Notes: generated by a model from the sequence alone, not told the origin. A stretch of 32,687 nt of DNA from Flavobacteriaceae bacterium UBA2765 (GCA_002352665.1 DEIV01000071.1:1-32687), one strand, 5' to 3'. Counted from the stretch's first letter, positions 16,473-25,210 are shown. Numbers and translations: made by a program.

Positions 16473-19235
16473 CTAAATTTCTAAGATGTGGTTTATCAGA
16501 CTCTCATCATGGGATAAATTCATCTTTTTTCTTAACCTATAACGCTTTATTTCAACGCTTCTAACAGAGATATTAAGCAATGGAGCAATCTCTTTTGAGG
16601 ATAGATTTAAACGTAAATACGCACAAAAACGCAAATCATTTGGTGTTAAGTTAGGGTGTGCATTTTTTACCTTGTCTAAAAAATGTTTATCAGCATTATT
16701 AAATGCTTCTTCAAAAAACTTCCAATCTTTACTACTGTTTAAATTTTTATCAATTAATTTTATTACTGATAAGTTGTCTGATTCTTGGTTATTTTTTAAT
16801 TCCTTTTTTATGCTACTTAAAAACTGATTTCTTTTTATAATACTCATTGTAGAAATAGCCAACTCTCTATTTTTACTTTCAATATCCTGATTTAGTTGTT
16901 CATTTTTAATTCGCATAATAAGTTGCTCATTTTCTAATTGTTTATGTGCATGTTGTTTATTATAATACCTTCTATAGGCTCTATGTATAACAAAGGTTAT
17001 TAATATTGAAGAAAGTAAGTATAAAACAATTGCTAAATTTGATAAATACCATGGTCTACTAATCTTAAATTTGTAATAAATTATATTGTTTGACAATTTA
17101 TTACCCACTTTAGACCTCACCTTAAAAGTATAATCTCCAAAGGGAAGCTTTTCAAATGCCGCAGTGGAAGATGCTGTCCATGGCATCCAATCTTTTTGAA
17201 GTCCTTCCAATTGATATTGATAGTGAACCAGTTCATATTTATTAAATTTTGGTACACTAAAACTAAACTGAATTGATCTTCTATTAAAGTCAAAGACTCC
17301 TTTATCATTTAATAAGATTAAACTATTTGATGAATCCTTCCTTTTTACGGCTATCGCATTCAAAAAAACATGATGGGACTCATTTAAAATTTGATTTAGA
17401 TCAAATAAGATATATCCATTTGTTTTTCCGACAATATAGCTGTCATTACTAAAATGTGTTATATTTTCAAAACTCACTGTGGTTTTTCTCCAGTAATTCT
17501 GAATTGGAATAGTTTTTACAGAAATCTTATTGGGAATAGGTCCTTTCTCAGCATAACTAATATTATTCTTATTAAAAGCCCACAATCTATTTTTTTTATC
17601 ATTAGTCAATTTTCCTGAAATATATTCATTCTTTAAAATTAACTTGCTTAATATAGTATCTTTTAAAAAAACCTGATTGATAGAATCTAATTTGAAAATA
17701 CCGTCTTCATAACAATACAAAACGTTATCCTCTATTTTAACCAAGCCTGAACCTTTTCCTTTAGGTATATCAGCAAACAAGTTAACCTTATCAAAAGCAG
17801 TAAAGTCTTTGTTTAATTTTAAATTGTATATCCCTTTGTACTCATGGTTTACCCAGATTTCTTGATTGCTCATTAATTCAAAAAAACGAGCAGAATTTTC
17901 AAAGCCCTTAATTTTATTCCTTAATTTCCATTGGTCATTTTCCTTCGTTAAAATACTTAAACCCGAATAATGCCCTATCAGTAACATATTTGGATTCATG
18001 GGAATTCTTCTAAATCCCCAAACACCTGACCCGGTAAATATTTGAATAGCCTTAGTATTCTCAATTAAGAATGAACCTGCAGTATGACCACAAAATAATG
18101 TATTATCATAAGTAAATAATGACCATACCTGACCTTTAGTGCCTTTTATAAGAACTGGTGGTTCTTTTGAACCTACATTTTTATAAAATAATCCTTGGTT
18201 TGTACCTAAATACAGTTTGTTATCATAAATTATAGAACAGTAGGTTGTCCCTAATGTTCCTTTATAATCATTAAATTCTCTTACAAATGATCTAAAGTTT
18301 AAACAATCAATACCATTGTCTAAAGCTGCCCATACATTACCTTCAACATCTTCAAAAACATTTAAAACTGTATTATTGCTTAATCCGTTAGATTGATTGA
18401 TAGCGTTTATAAGTTCTCCCTTTTGGGATAAATGAATAACACCATTAGAAATTGTACCTAATATAAAACTTTTGTCTTGTAGCTGAATTCCACTGTATAT
18501 TTTATATTTTTTTAAATCTAGATCAGCTGAAATCTTCCATTTTTCTAAAATCCCATTCTTGATTTTAAAAAATCCCTGATTACGGGTCAATAAAGTGATT
18601 TCGTTGTTATTCAGAAAAATATTTAATACAAATTGTATATTGTAGCTTTTAGGAAACTCTGCAAATAAATTCTCCTGACCATTTTCAATGGTGTAAAGAT
18701 TCCCATCGGTTTTATAAATATATATCTTCTTGTTTATTTCAAAAATTCTATAGTAATTGTTTTTATCAGTAAAATAGTTTATTTCTTGATTTTCTATATT
18801 GTAAAAATATATCCTGTTAAATGATTGAAATAAAACCCAATTGTCATAGGCCTTAATGTTCCAAAAATTTTCATCTTCAATTAACGTTGTTTTTATTTTA
18901 TCTGATAATGAAAAATATTCCAGTCTTCCCAAATTATTTCTTTGCCAATATCCAAATTCCATGTAACTGCCACTATAAACCTTTCCGTTAACCGCCAATA
19001 TAGATCTAATAATAGTATTGTTAGGAGAAGGGTATACTGTCCATTGTGCACCGTTATACTCTAATAATCCTTCATTATTAGCAACAAAAATGAATTTATC
19101 ATTATTCTGAGTGACCGACCAATTTTGATTTTCAGCTTTATAAGTACTAGGAGGAAATTTTAAAATAGGAGGTATTTCCTGACCAAATAAAGTCAAAGGT
19201 AAGATCAGAAATAAAAATAATGGTAAGGCTCTCAT
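16473..19235 (-). CDS. Transmembrane PUL regulator: periplasmic propeller and Y_Y_Y sensor with LuxR-type HTH, no kinase
   Basis: A 920-residue protein. A signal peptide (1-19) is followed by a long periplasmic sensor with repeated propeller-like segments (about 25-640), a Y_Y_Y domain (about 650-722, with YQYQLEGLQKDW and FGDYTFKVRSK), one membrane helix (about 727-749), a coiled coil (about 755-815) and a C-terminal LuxR/GerE-like helix-turn-helix (about 855-915: LTPNDLRFCAYL, SSKEIAPLLNIS, RSVEIKRYRLRKK). It resembles the sensor half of Bacteroides hybrid two-component systems, but the kinase, receiver and AraC domains are absent, so signal passes directly from periplasm to DNA-binding domain. 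It reads toward susC, 477 bp upstream, and is probably the PUL activator. Ligand and operator are unknown. Confidence 0.88.
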   Translation of the reverse strand: MRALPLFLFLILPLTLFGQEIPPILKFPPSTYKAENQNWSVTQNNDKFIFVANNEGLLEYNGAQWTVYPSPNNTIIRSILAVNGKVYSGSYMEFGYWQRNNLGRLEYFSLSDKIKTTLIEDENFWNIKAYDNWVLFQSFNRIYFYNIENQEINYFTDKNNYYRIFEINKKIYIYKTDGNLYTIENGQENLFAEFPKSYNIQFVLNIFLNNNEITLLTRNQGFFKIKNGILEKWKISADLDLKKYKIYSGIQLQDKSFILGTISNGVIHLSQKGELINAINQSNGLSNNTVLNVFEDVEGNVWAALDNGIDCLNFRSFVREFNDYKGTLGTTYCSIIYDNKLYLGTNQGLFYKNVGSKEPPVLIKGTKGQVWSLFTYDNTLFCGHTAGSFLIENTKAIQIFTGSGVWGFRRIPMNPNMLLIGHYSGLSILTKENDQWKLRNKIKGFENSARFFELMSNQEIWVNHEYKGIYNLKLNKDFTAFDKVNLFADIPKGKGSGLVKIEDNVLYCYEDGIFKLDSINQVFLKDTILSKLILKNEYISGKLTNDKKNRLWAFNKNNISYAEKGPIPNKISVKTIPIQNYWRKTTVSFENITHFSNDSYIVGKTNGYILFDLNQILNESHHVFLNAIAVKRKDSSNSLILLNDKGVFDFNRRSIQFSFSVPKFNKYELVHYQYQLEGLQKDWMPWTASSTAAFEKLPFGDYTFKVRSKVGNKLSNNIIYYKFKISRPWYLSNLAIVLYLLSSILITFVIHRAYRRYYNKQHAHKQLENEQLIMRIKNEQLNQDIESKNRELAISTMSIIKRNQFLSSIKKELKNNQESDNLSVIKLIDKNLNSSKDWKFFEEAFNNADKHFLDKVKNAHPNLTPNDLRFCAYLRLNLSSKEIAPLLNISVRSVEIKRYRLRKKMNLSHDESLINHILEI

Positions 19236-19254
19236 TTTTTATGATTGACTGTCA

Positions 19255-19266
19255 AGCATTAATGCT
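19255..19266. promoter_or_regulatory. Perfect 12-bp palindrome upstream of the PUL regulator gene
   Basis: AGCATTAATGCT is fully self-complementary and lies 20 bp upstream of the regulator start codon, where a dimeric repressor could block expression. No second copy was noticed in the window. A 12-bp palindrome can occur by chance in sequence this AT-rich, so this is only a candidate operator. Confidence 0.3.
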
Positions 19267-19457
19267 CTACAATAAGCATCCGTAAATATAGAAACTTTTA
19301 AATAAGTGGTAAGGTTGTAAAAAAGAATAAAATACAATTGTTAACGTATCTCAACAATTCGGTTAAGTATAACATTATAAGCTATTAAAATCACATGCCT
19401 TTAAAATTTGGCAAGTAGAACCAAAGTTAAATCATAATTTTAACGCTTAAAAATAAA

Positions 19458-20186
19458 TTAAGAAATTGCTAACATTAATAATGCAGCCAAAACGGCTCCA
19501 ATAATTGGCCCTACTACAGGAATCCAAGCATAAGCCCAGTCATTTGAGGCTTTTTCTTTTATTGGTAATATGGTATGTATAATTCTTGGTCCCAAATCTC
19601 TTGCGGGATTAATAGCATAACCTGTTGTACCTCCTAATGACAAACCAATACCCCAAACTAAAAACCCTACCGGCAATGCACCTAATGAGCCTAAACCAAT
19701 GGGTGTTTCCGGTTCTAAAATTGAAGCTCCGGTAAAATAAAGTACGACAAAAACCAGTACAAAAGTGCCTACAATCTCACTGAAAATATTAGAAAGTGGG
19801 TTCCGAATAGCTGGTGCCGTGCAAAATATTGCTCTTTTGGTTTCACCATCTTTTGTGACATCAAAATGATCTTTATACATCATCCAAACTATTAATGCCC
19901 CTAACATTGCTCCAATAAATTGAGCTAAAACATAACCGGGAACCAATGCCCAGTCAAACTTGTTTGCAACTGCCAATCCTATACTTACTGCCGGATTCAA
20001 ATGGGCTCCACTATATGGGCCGGCTACCGACACTCCAATAAATACGGCAAGACCCCAAGCCGTTGTTATAACCATCCAACCATGGTCATTAGATTTTGTT
20101 TTTTCTAAAACTACATTGGCTACAACACCTCCTCCTAATAATAGTAATAAAAACGTGCCTATAATTTCTGCAATAAATGGGGTCAT
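19458..20186 (-). CDS. glpF: Glycerol facilitator, aquaglyceroporin (MIP family)
   Basis: A 242-residue inner-membrane channel with six transmembrane segments and two half-helices. The NPA motifs are at 64-66 (AHLNPAVS) and 193-195 (INPARDLGP). Asp197 after the second motif is the residue that marks glycerol facilitators rather than water-only aquaporins. It passes glycerol by diffusion into the cell, where GlpK traps it. It is the last gene of the glpD-glpK-glpF operon, 31 bp after glpK. No clear terminator hairpin follows it in the 222 bp before the PUL regulator gene. Confidence 0.95.
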   Translation of the reverse strand: MTPFIAEIIGTFLLLLLGGGVVANVVLEKTKSNDHGWMVITTAWGLAVFIGVSVAGPYSGAHLNPAVSIGLAVANKFDWALVPGYVLAQFIGAMLGALIVWMMYKDHFDVTKDGETKRAIFCTAPAIRNPLSNIFSEIVGTFVLVFVVLYFTGASILEPETPIGLGSLGALPVGFLVWGIGLSLGGTTGYAINPARDLGPRIIHTILPIKEKASNDWAYAWIPVVGPIIGAVLAALLMLAIS

Positions 20187-20217
20187 AAATAATTGAGTTA
20201 ATTTATTATTATGTTAA

Positions 20218-21702
20218 TTATGTCCAATATTCTAAGGCATCAACGGCTTTATACCATCCTTTAATATCTTTTTCTATTGTTGCTCTTTCTGTAGTTGGGT
20301 TAAAACGTTGATCTGTTTGCCAGATTTGTTGAATTTCTTCTGCATTATCCCAAAAACCTACTGCCAATCCTGCTAAAAATGCAGCTCCCATAGCGGTTGT
20401 CTCTACTACCTTAGGGCGGACAGTTACTGTATTTAATACATCAGCCTGAAATTGCATTAGCATATTATTTATAGTAGCCCCACCATCTACACGTAATTCT
20501 TTAATAGCAATACCAGAGTCCGCTTCCATGGCTTTTAAAACATCCATAGTTTGATAAGCAATAGATTCTAATGCTGCACGAGCTATATGAGCATCTGTAC
20601 TACCTCGGGTTAAACCGAAAATAGTACCTTGTGCCTGTTGATTCCAATGAGGTGCTCCTAAACCGGCAAATGCAGGTATAAAATATATACCCTCAGAACT
20701 ATCAACAGAACTTGCTAATGCTTCAATTTCTTTTGAAGTTTTGATAATTTTTAAACTATCGCGTAACCATTGTACTACTGCACCGGCAATAAAAATACTG
20801 CCCTCTAATGCATAGTTGGTTTGACCGTTAATTTTCCATGCTACTGTAGTTAATAAATTATTTTTAGAAACTATTGGGATTTCACCAATATTCATCAACA
20901 TAAAACAACCTGTGCCGTAAGTATTTTTAACCATACCTGGTTTAGTACACATTTGACCAAATAAAGCCGCCTGTTGATCTCCTGCAATTCCGGCAATTGG
21001 AATATTTTGGTCAAAAGTAGTTTGGGTATGTCCATAAACCTCGCTAGACTGTTTTACTTCCGGCAACATGCTTTTGGGAATAGAAAATAAGTTGAGTAAT
21101 TCATGATCCCAATTCATTGTATTAATATTAAATAACAAGGTTCTTGAAGCATTAGAAACATCAGTTACATGTTGGTTTCCTTTTGTAAAATTCCATATCA
21201 ACCAGGTATCTATTGTTCCCATGAGTAGATCTCCTGCTTCTGCTTTTTTTCTTGCTCCTTCTACATTATCTAAGATCCATTTTACTTTGGTGCCGGAAAA
21301 GTAAGCATCTATTACTAAACCTGTTTTTTCCCTTATCCATTGTTCTTTGCCTTGTTCTTTAAGATCATCACAAAAGCCAGCCGTTCTTTTATCTTGCCAA
21401 ACAATAGCGTTATAAATAGGTTTCCCTGTTTTTTTATCCCAAACTACTACTGTCTCACGTTGATTGGTAATCCCAATCGCCGCAATATTCTCGGCACTCA
21501 ACCCAATTTTTGAAATAGTTTCTTTAGCAACACCTGATTGTGTAGACCAAATTTCTAAAGGATCGTGTTCAACCCAACCCGGTTTTGGAAAATATTGAGT
21601 AAATTCATTTTGTGCCGTAGAAATGATACCGCCTTTATGGTCAAAAACAATGGCACGAGAACTTGTAGTTCCTTGATCTAAAGCAAGTATATATTTTTTC
21701 AT
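20218..21702 (-). CDS. glpK: Glycerol kinase
   Basis: A 494-residue FGGY-family kinase of full length. The N-terminal ATP-binding strand reads LALDQGTTSSR (Asp9-Arg16). Glycerol-binding residues are in NQRET (80-84) and the AYFSGTK loop (Tyr134), and the catalytic base is Asp242 in GDQQAALFGQ. The C-terminal half keeps the LRVDGGA and TAMGAAFLAG signatures. It phosphorylates cytoplasmic glycerol to sn-glycerol-3-phosphate, the substrate of GlpD. A 272-bp gap separates it from glpD, enough for its own promoter. Function is certain on family grounds. Confidence 0.97.
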   Translation of the reverse strand: MKKYILALDQGTTSSRAIVFDHKGGIISTAQNEFTQYFPKPGWVEHDPLEIWSTQSGVAKETISKIGLSAENIAAIGITNQRETVVVWDKKTGKPIYNAIVWQDKRTAGFCDDLKEQGKEQWIREKTGLVIDAYFSGTKVKWILDNVEGARKKAEAGDLLMGTIDTWLIWNFTKGNQHVTDVSNASRTLLFNINTMNWDHELLNLFSIPKSMLPEVKQSSEVYGHTQTTFDQNIPIAGIAGDQQAALFGQMCTKPGMVKNTYGTGCFMLMNIGEIPIVSKNNLLTTVAWKINGQTNYALEGSIFIAGAVVQWLRDSLKIIKTSKEIEALASSVDSSEGIYFIPAFAGLGAPHWNQQAQGTIFGLTRGSTDAHIARAALESIAYQTMDVLKAMEADSGIAIKELRVDGGATINNMLMQFQADVLNTVTVRPKVVETTAMGAAFLAGLAVGFWDNAEEIQQIWQTDQRFNPTTERATIEKDIKGWYKAVDALEYWT

Positions 21703-21974
21703 AATTATTTGATTGGTTAATTAATCCCACATCATACATTAAAACTTTGTAATGCATGTTAAATTATTGGCCTAACCATATTGATTAGTCCAATGTATTT
21801 AGTTTTAAAAAATAAGTCACAAATTTTGTAAAATAATTAATGAAGTTTTTGGATAATTATTAAGAAAATTACCAAAACAGACAGTTCGTCAACCAAATGT
21901 AATCTTTATACTTCCAATATATAGTGATTCACTAATTGTTTTAAAAACTATAAATGTATAATTATTTATGTAAT
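21703..21974 (-). promoter_or_regulatory. glpD-glpK gap with possible internal promoter and operator half-site
   Basis: No gene. CAAATGTA at 21894-21901 reads TACATTTG on the minus strand, a match to the Bacteroidota -7 box TAnnTTTG, though no well-spaced -33 element is seen. ATTTAGTTT at 21797-21805 (AAACTAAAT on the minus strand) repeats nine bases of the box found upstream of glpD. CATACATTA (21733-21741) and TAATGCATG (21750-21758) form a hairpin with one mismatch in the glpK leader. Together these suggest glpK-glpF has a separate start point under the same control as glpD. Confidence 0.35.
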
Positions 21975-23543
21975 CTATAATACATATTGATTTGCAATTG
22001 CCGTAAATTCTTTAATTTGTTGTTGTTTCCATAAATCATCTTTATCCAATTCTTTGGCTAGTATTAATGCTACAACAGGAGTAATTTCTATGGCTGCTTT
22101 GGCGTCTAAAAATAAAGCACGAACACGTCTAGCCAAGATATCTTCAACGGTTCTTGCCATTTCATGTCGAATCGCCCAAACAATTTCTGCTTTGGTGTAT
22201 GCCAATCTTTCATGTAATTTTTCTCCCAATTCAGAATTTTCTTTTATTATTTGGTTAATAGCTTTCTGATCACTTCCATAAATATATAAATGATTTTTCC
22301 TATCTACTTTATTAATATTTCCATGAATGGATAATTGTTTTGTTTGACATTTTTTATTAGGCAATTTACCTACAAGAATAGCCCTATTCATAGTGTCTTG
22401 AGCCATTCTTCTATAAGTTGTCCATTTTCCTCCTGTAATTGTAATTAATTTAGATTTTGAAACAATGATTTTATGACTTCTTGAAATTTCTTTCGTTTTT
22501 TCTGATTTATCTTTCGGTGCCGCCAAAGGTCTTAGGCCAGCAAAAATACTTAAAACATCTTTTCTAGAAATAGTTTTTGTAAGATATCTATTTGCAGTTG
22601 AAATGATAAAGTTTACTTCTTCTTCTAAAGGTTTTGGTTCTAAACTATGACTGTCTAACAAAGTATCTGTAGTGCCTACTACCACTTTATCATGCCAAGG
22701 TACTAAAAACAGTACTCTGCCATCATCTGTTTTAGGAATCATAATAGCGTCATTACCAGGTAAAAAGGATTGATCTATAACCAAATGAACACCTTGACTA
22801 GGTCTTATTATATGTCTTGCATCTGCATTATCCATTTGTAAGATTTCATCTGTAAAAACACCTGTGGCATTGATAACAACTTTGGCATTCACTTTATAAG
22901 AAATATTTGTTTCAGTATCTTCTGTGATTACTCCATTAACAAGACCTTGTTCATTTTTTAATAATTGATTTACTTTACAATGGTTTAGAACAGTCGCTCC
23001 CTTTTCAATACAGGTTTGGGCAATATTTACAGCCAATCTCGAATCGTCAAACTGTCCATCGTGATACATCACACCTCCTTTTAGACCTTTTGTTTTAATG
23101 GTTTCTAATCTTTCGGAAGTTAACTTTTTATTGATACGAATAGATTTGCCAAAACTTAATTTTCCAGCTAAAAAATCGTACATTTTAAGTCCGACCGTAT
23201 AGAGAAAATTATCCCACCATTTATAATTGGGAATGATAAAGGATTGATCTTTTACTAAGTGAGCAGCATTTTTTAACAATAAGCCTCGTTCATACAGTGC
23301 TTCTCTTACAAGGTCAATATTTCCTTGAGCCAAATATCTTACGCCGCCATGTACTAGTTTGGTGCTTCTACTTGAGGTTCCTTTAGCAAAATCTACCTGC
23401 TCTAACAAAAGTGTTTTAAAACCCCGTGTAGTACTATCTAAAGCCACACCTAAACCTGTTGCTCCACCTCCAATGACAATTACATCCCAATTAGAATTTT
23501 CTTGTAATTGTTCAATTAATGATATTCTATTAAACAAATTCAC
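21975..23543 (-). CDS. glpD: Aerobic glycerol-3-phosphate dehydrogenase (FAD-dependent)
   Basis: A 522-residue protein of normal family length. The FAD-binding Rossmann motif VIVIGGGATGLG is at residues 21-32. GTSSRSTKLVHGG and LVREALYERG follow, both standard in GlpD/GlpA flavoproteins. A C-terminal DAO_C domain is present (RHEMARTVEDILARR). It oxidises sn-glycerol-3-phosphate to dihydroxyacetone phosphate and passes electrons to the quinone pool at the inner membrane. It is the first gene of the glycerol operon and is divergent from the DeoR-type repressor, with operator-like repeats between them. Confidence 0.96.
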   Translation of the reverse strand: MNLFNRISLIEQLQENSNWDVIVIGGGATGLGVALDSTTRGFKTLLLEQVDFAKGTSSRSTKLVHGGVRYLAQGNIDLVREALYERGLLLKNAAHLVKDQSFIIPNYKWWDNFLYTVGLKMYDFLAGKLSFGKSIRINKKLTSERLETIKTKGLKGGVMYHDGQFDDSRLAVNIAQTCIEKGATVLNHCKVNQLLKNEQGLVNGVITEDTETNISYKVNAKVVINATGVFTDEILQMDNADARHIIRPSQGVHLVIDQSFLPGNDAIMIPKTDDGRVLFLVPWHDKVVVGTTDTLLDSHSLEPKPLEEEVNFIISTANRYLTKTISRKDVLSIFAGLRPLAAPKDKSEKTKEISRSHKIIVSKSKLITITGGKWTTYRRMAQDTMNRAILVGKLPNKKCQTKQLSIHGNINKVDRKNHLYIYGSDQKAINQIIKENSELGEKLHERLAYTKAEIVWAIRHEMARTVEDILARRVRALFLDAKAAIEITPVVALILAKELDKDDLWKQQQIKEFTAIANQYVL

Positions 23544-23576
23544 TTATATTTTGTTTTGAATTGTTATATTTAAATT

Positions 23577-23606
23577 CAAATATACAATAATTTGTAAATA
23601 AACGAA
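23577..23606 (-). promoter_or_regulatory. Probable glpD promoter
   Basis: CAAATATA at 23577-23584 reads TATATTTG on the minus strand, matching the Bacteroidota -7 consensus TAnnTTTG. A weak -33 element (TTTCG on the minus strand, plus 23603-23607) lies 18 bp upstream. Transcription would begin near 23570, giving a leader of about 27 nt. The -33 region overlaps the repeated operator-like boxes, a layout that fits repression. Confidence 0.5.
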
Positions 23607-23654
23607 ACTAAATGAAACTAAATTTTACGATTTAATTACCGTTTACTTTCATTT
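23600..23654. promoter_or_regulatory. Candidate GlpR operator: two direct boxes and one inverted box
   Basis: AAACGAAACTAAA (23600-23612) and AAATGAAACTAAA (23610-23622) differ at one base and are offset by 10 bp. TTTACTTTCATTT (23642-23654) is the same 13-mer inverted, again with one change from the second box, 32 bp away, about three helical turns. The set lies between the divergent glpD and repressor promoters. DeoR-family repressors bind several such repeats and loop or polymerise on DNA, so this is a good candidate site. The assignment is inference. Confidence 0.55.
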
Positions 23655-23658
23655 TGTT

Positions 23659-23666
23659 TATATTTG
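23659..23666 (+). promoter_or_regulatory. -7 box of the probable repressor (glpR) promoter
   Basis: TATATTTG matches TAnnTTTG on the plus strand, about 100 bp upstream of the GTG start of the DeoR-type gene. No well-spaced -33 element is present. The box lies 5 bp from the inverted operator copy at 23642-23654, so autoregulation is likely. Confidence 0.4.
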
Positions 23667-23765
23667 TATAATTCCTCGTACAAAAATTTAATAAAATTTA
23701 TAATAATTAGTAATCACCTAGGGGATTTAGCTTATTTTCTTTAAATAAAAAGAAAGCATCAACAC

Positions 23766-24521
23766 GTGAAAAGACATCAAATTATATTAGATAAAATAAA
23801 CAAAGAAAAATACCTTGAAGTATTAGATTTGTGTGAATTGTTGAATGTTTCTGCAGTTACAATTAGAAAAGATTTAAAATTTTTAGAAGAAAAAGGCTTA
23901 TTGTTCAGAACACATGGTGGTGCTTCACTAGAGAATCCTTATATCAATGAGAAACCTATTAATGAAAAAGAAAAAATTTCTGTTGAAGAAAAAAACGGTA
24001 TTGCACAAGCAGCTGCCCAATTAATTGCCGAAAATGATTCTATAATAATTGCTTCAGGCACAACCATACAAGCATTAGCAAAATTTATAAGTCCTAAAAA
24101 TAAATTAACGGTAATTACCTCCTCATTATATGTAGTTTTACATCTTATCAATCATAAAAATATAGAAATTCTTCAATTGGGAGGTTATATAAGACATAGC
24201 TCTGCATCTGTTGTTGGTAATTACGCAACTCAAATTTTAGATAACATTTCTTGTCACAAACTCTTTTTAGGTGTTGATGGTATTGATTTAGATTACGGTT
24301 TGTCTACCACCAGTTTAAAGGAAGCACAATTAAATAAAAAAATGCTCGCTTCCGCTCAAAAAACTATTGTGCTGGCAGATGCTACAAAGTTTGGTAAAAA
24401 AAGTTTTGCTAAGATTTGTGGAATTGACGAGGTAGATGAAATAATAACCGACAAAGGAATATCTGATTTAACAGTTAAAGCACTTCAAGAAAAAGGTGTG
24501 TCTGTAAATATAGTTTCTTAA
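23766..24521 (+). CDS. glpR: DeoR/GlpR-family transcriptional repressor of glycerol genes
   Basis: A 251-residue DeoR-family protein. The N-terminal winged HTH (about 1-55) contains LCELLNVSAVTIRKDL and the family signature GLLFRTHGGAS. The C-terminal DeoRC sugar-phosphate-binding domain (about 75-235) has ASGTTIQALA, FLGVDGID and VLADATKFG motifs. The start codon is GTG (reading KRHQII); no in-frame ATG lies upstream and the HTH begins where the family expects. It is divergent from glpD with shared repeats between them, so it most likely represses glpD-glpK-glpF and itself, relieved by glycerol-3-phosphate. Family is certain; the regulon is inferred from position. Confidence 0.9.
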   Translation: MKRHQIILDKINKEKYLEVLDLCELLNVSAVTIRKDLKFLEEKGLLFRTHGGASLENPYINEKPINEKEKISVEEKNGIAQAAAQLIAENDSIIIASGTTIQALAKFISPKNKLTVITSSLYVVLHLINHKNIEILQLGGYIRHSSASVVGNYATQILDNISCHKLFLGVDGIDLDYGLSTTSLKEAQLNKKMLASAQKTIVLADATKFGKKSFAKICGIDEVDEIITDKGISDLTVKALQEKGVSVNIVS

Positions 24522-24609
24522 TTGTTAATATGTTACTTTCAATAAACAATATACTATTTATAAATTTTCTGCGTTATAATACATATTTAAAATATAATCT
24601 ATAATACTT

Positions 24610-25152
24610 ATGAAAAAGAGATTTTTAATCTTGTTACTAGCTCCATTATTCATTAATGCCCAAACCACAGAGGAAAATAATGAGGTTAAAGCTGAAGTAG
24701 AAAAACAAGAAATAAATGTTATTACAGAAAAATGTATTTCTGGTAACTGCATGAATGGTCAAGGCACTATGCAATACCAAACTGGTGTTTATGAAGGATC
24801 ATGGAAGGGTGGTTTGCGCGATGGTCAAGGAAAATATACTTGGACTAATAATGACGTATATGATGGTCAATGGTCTCATGATCAACGACATGGTTTAGGT
24901 GTATATGTGTGGCATGACGGTTCTAAATATGTAGGAAATTACAGCTTTGGAATTAGAAGTGGATACGGCATATATTACTATACCAACGGTAATATTTATG
25001 AAGGTACTTGGCAAGATAATTTAAAACATGGTATTGCCAATTTTTATCATAAAGAAAGTGTAAATATCGGAGGAAAATATCTCAATAATGAATATGTAAG
25101 TGGTACTGGTATTAATCAAGAAAATTATAAATTTAAACCTGCTACACAGTAA
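24610..25152 (+). CDS. Exported MORN-repeat protein
   Basis: A 180-residue protein with a signal peptide (residues 1-17, ending FINAQ), an acidic linker (20-40), then MORN repeats: a partial one at 47-59 (MNGQGTMQYQTG) and full ones starting near 61 (YEGSWKGGLRDGQG), 84 (YDGQWSHDQRHGLG), 107 (YVGNYSFGIRSGYG) and 130 (YEGTWQDNLKHG). MORN repeats make an elongated beta sheet that binds proteins or lipids; the role of exported bacterial forms is unknown. Cys42 and Cys47 could form a disulfide. It starts 88 bp after the repressor gene and ends in two strong terminators, so it is probably its own unit. Confidence 0.88.
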   Translation: MKKRFLILLLAPLFINAQTTEENNEVKAEVEKQEINVITEKCISGNCMNGQGTMQYQTGVYEGSWKGGLRDGQGKYTWTNNDVYDGQWSHDQRHGLGVYVWHDGSKYVGNYSFGIRSGYGIYYYTNGNIYEGTWQDNLKHGIANFYHKESVNIGGKYLNNEYVSGTGINQENYKFKPATQ

Positions 25153-25185
25153 TGCTGTAAGGTTTCTATATTAATACGTCTAAAA

Positions 25186-25210
25186 AAAGGCGACATGTCG
25201 CTTCTTTTTT
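25186..25210 (+). terminator. Rho-independent terminator of the MORN gene (first of two)
   Basis: The perfect palindrome GCGACATGTCGC at 25190-25201 is preceded by an A-run and followed by TTC and six T. It lies about 35 bp after the MORN stop codon. The palindrome leaves a very small loop, so the central bases must open. Confidence 0.7.

Noticed and set aside
17117..17308. Short minus-strand frame inside the regulator gene
   Set aside because: Overlaps the Y_Y_Y domain in another frame; no sign of a frameshift in the regulator.
19236..19457. Promoter CAAAGTTA (TAACTTTG on the minus strand) at 19422-19429 for the PUL regulator
   Set aside because: It matches the -7 box but has no -33 partner and lies 187 bp from the gene; not above chance in AT-rich DNA.
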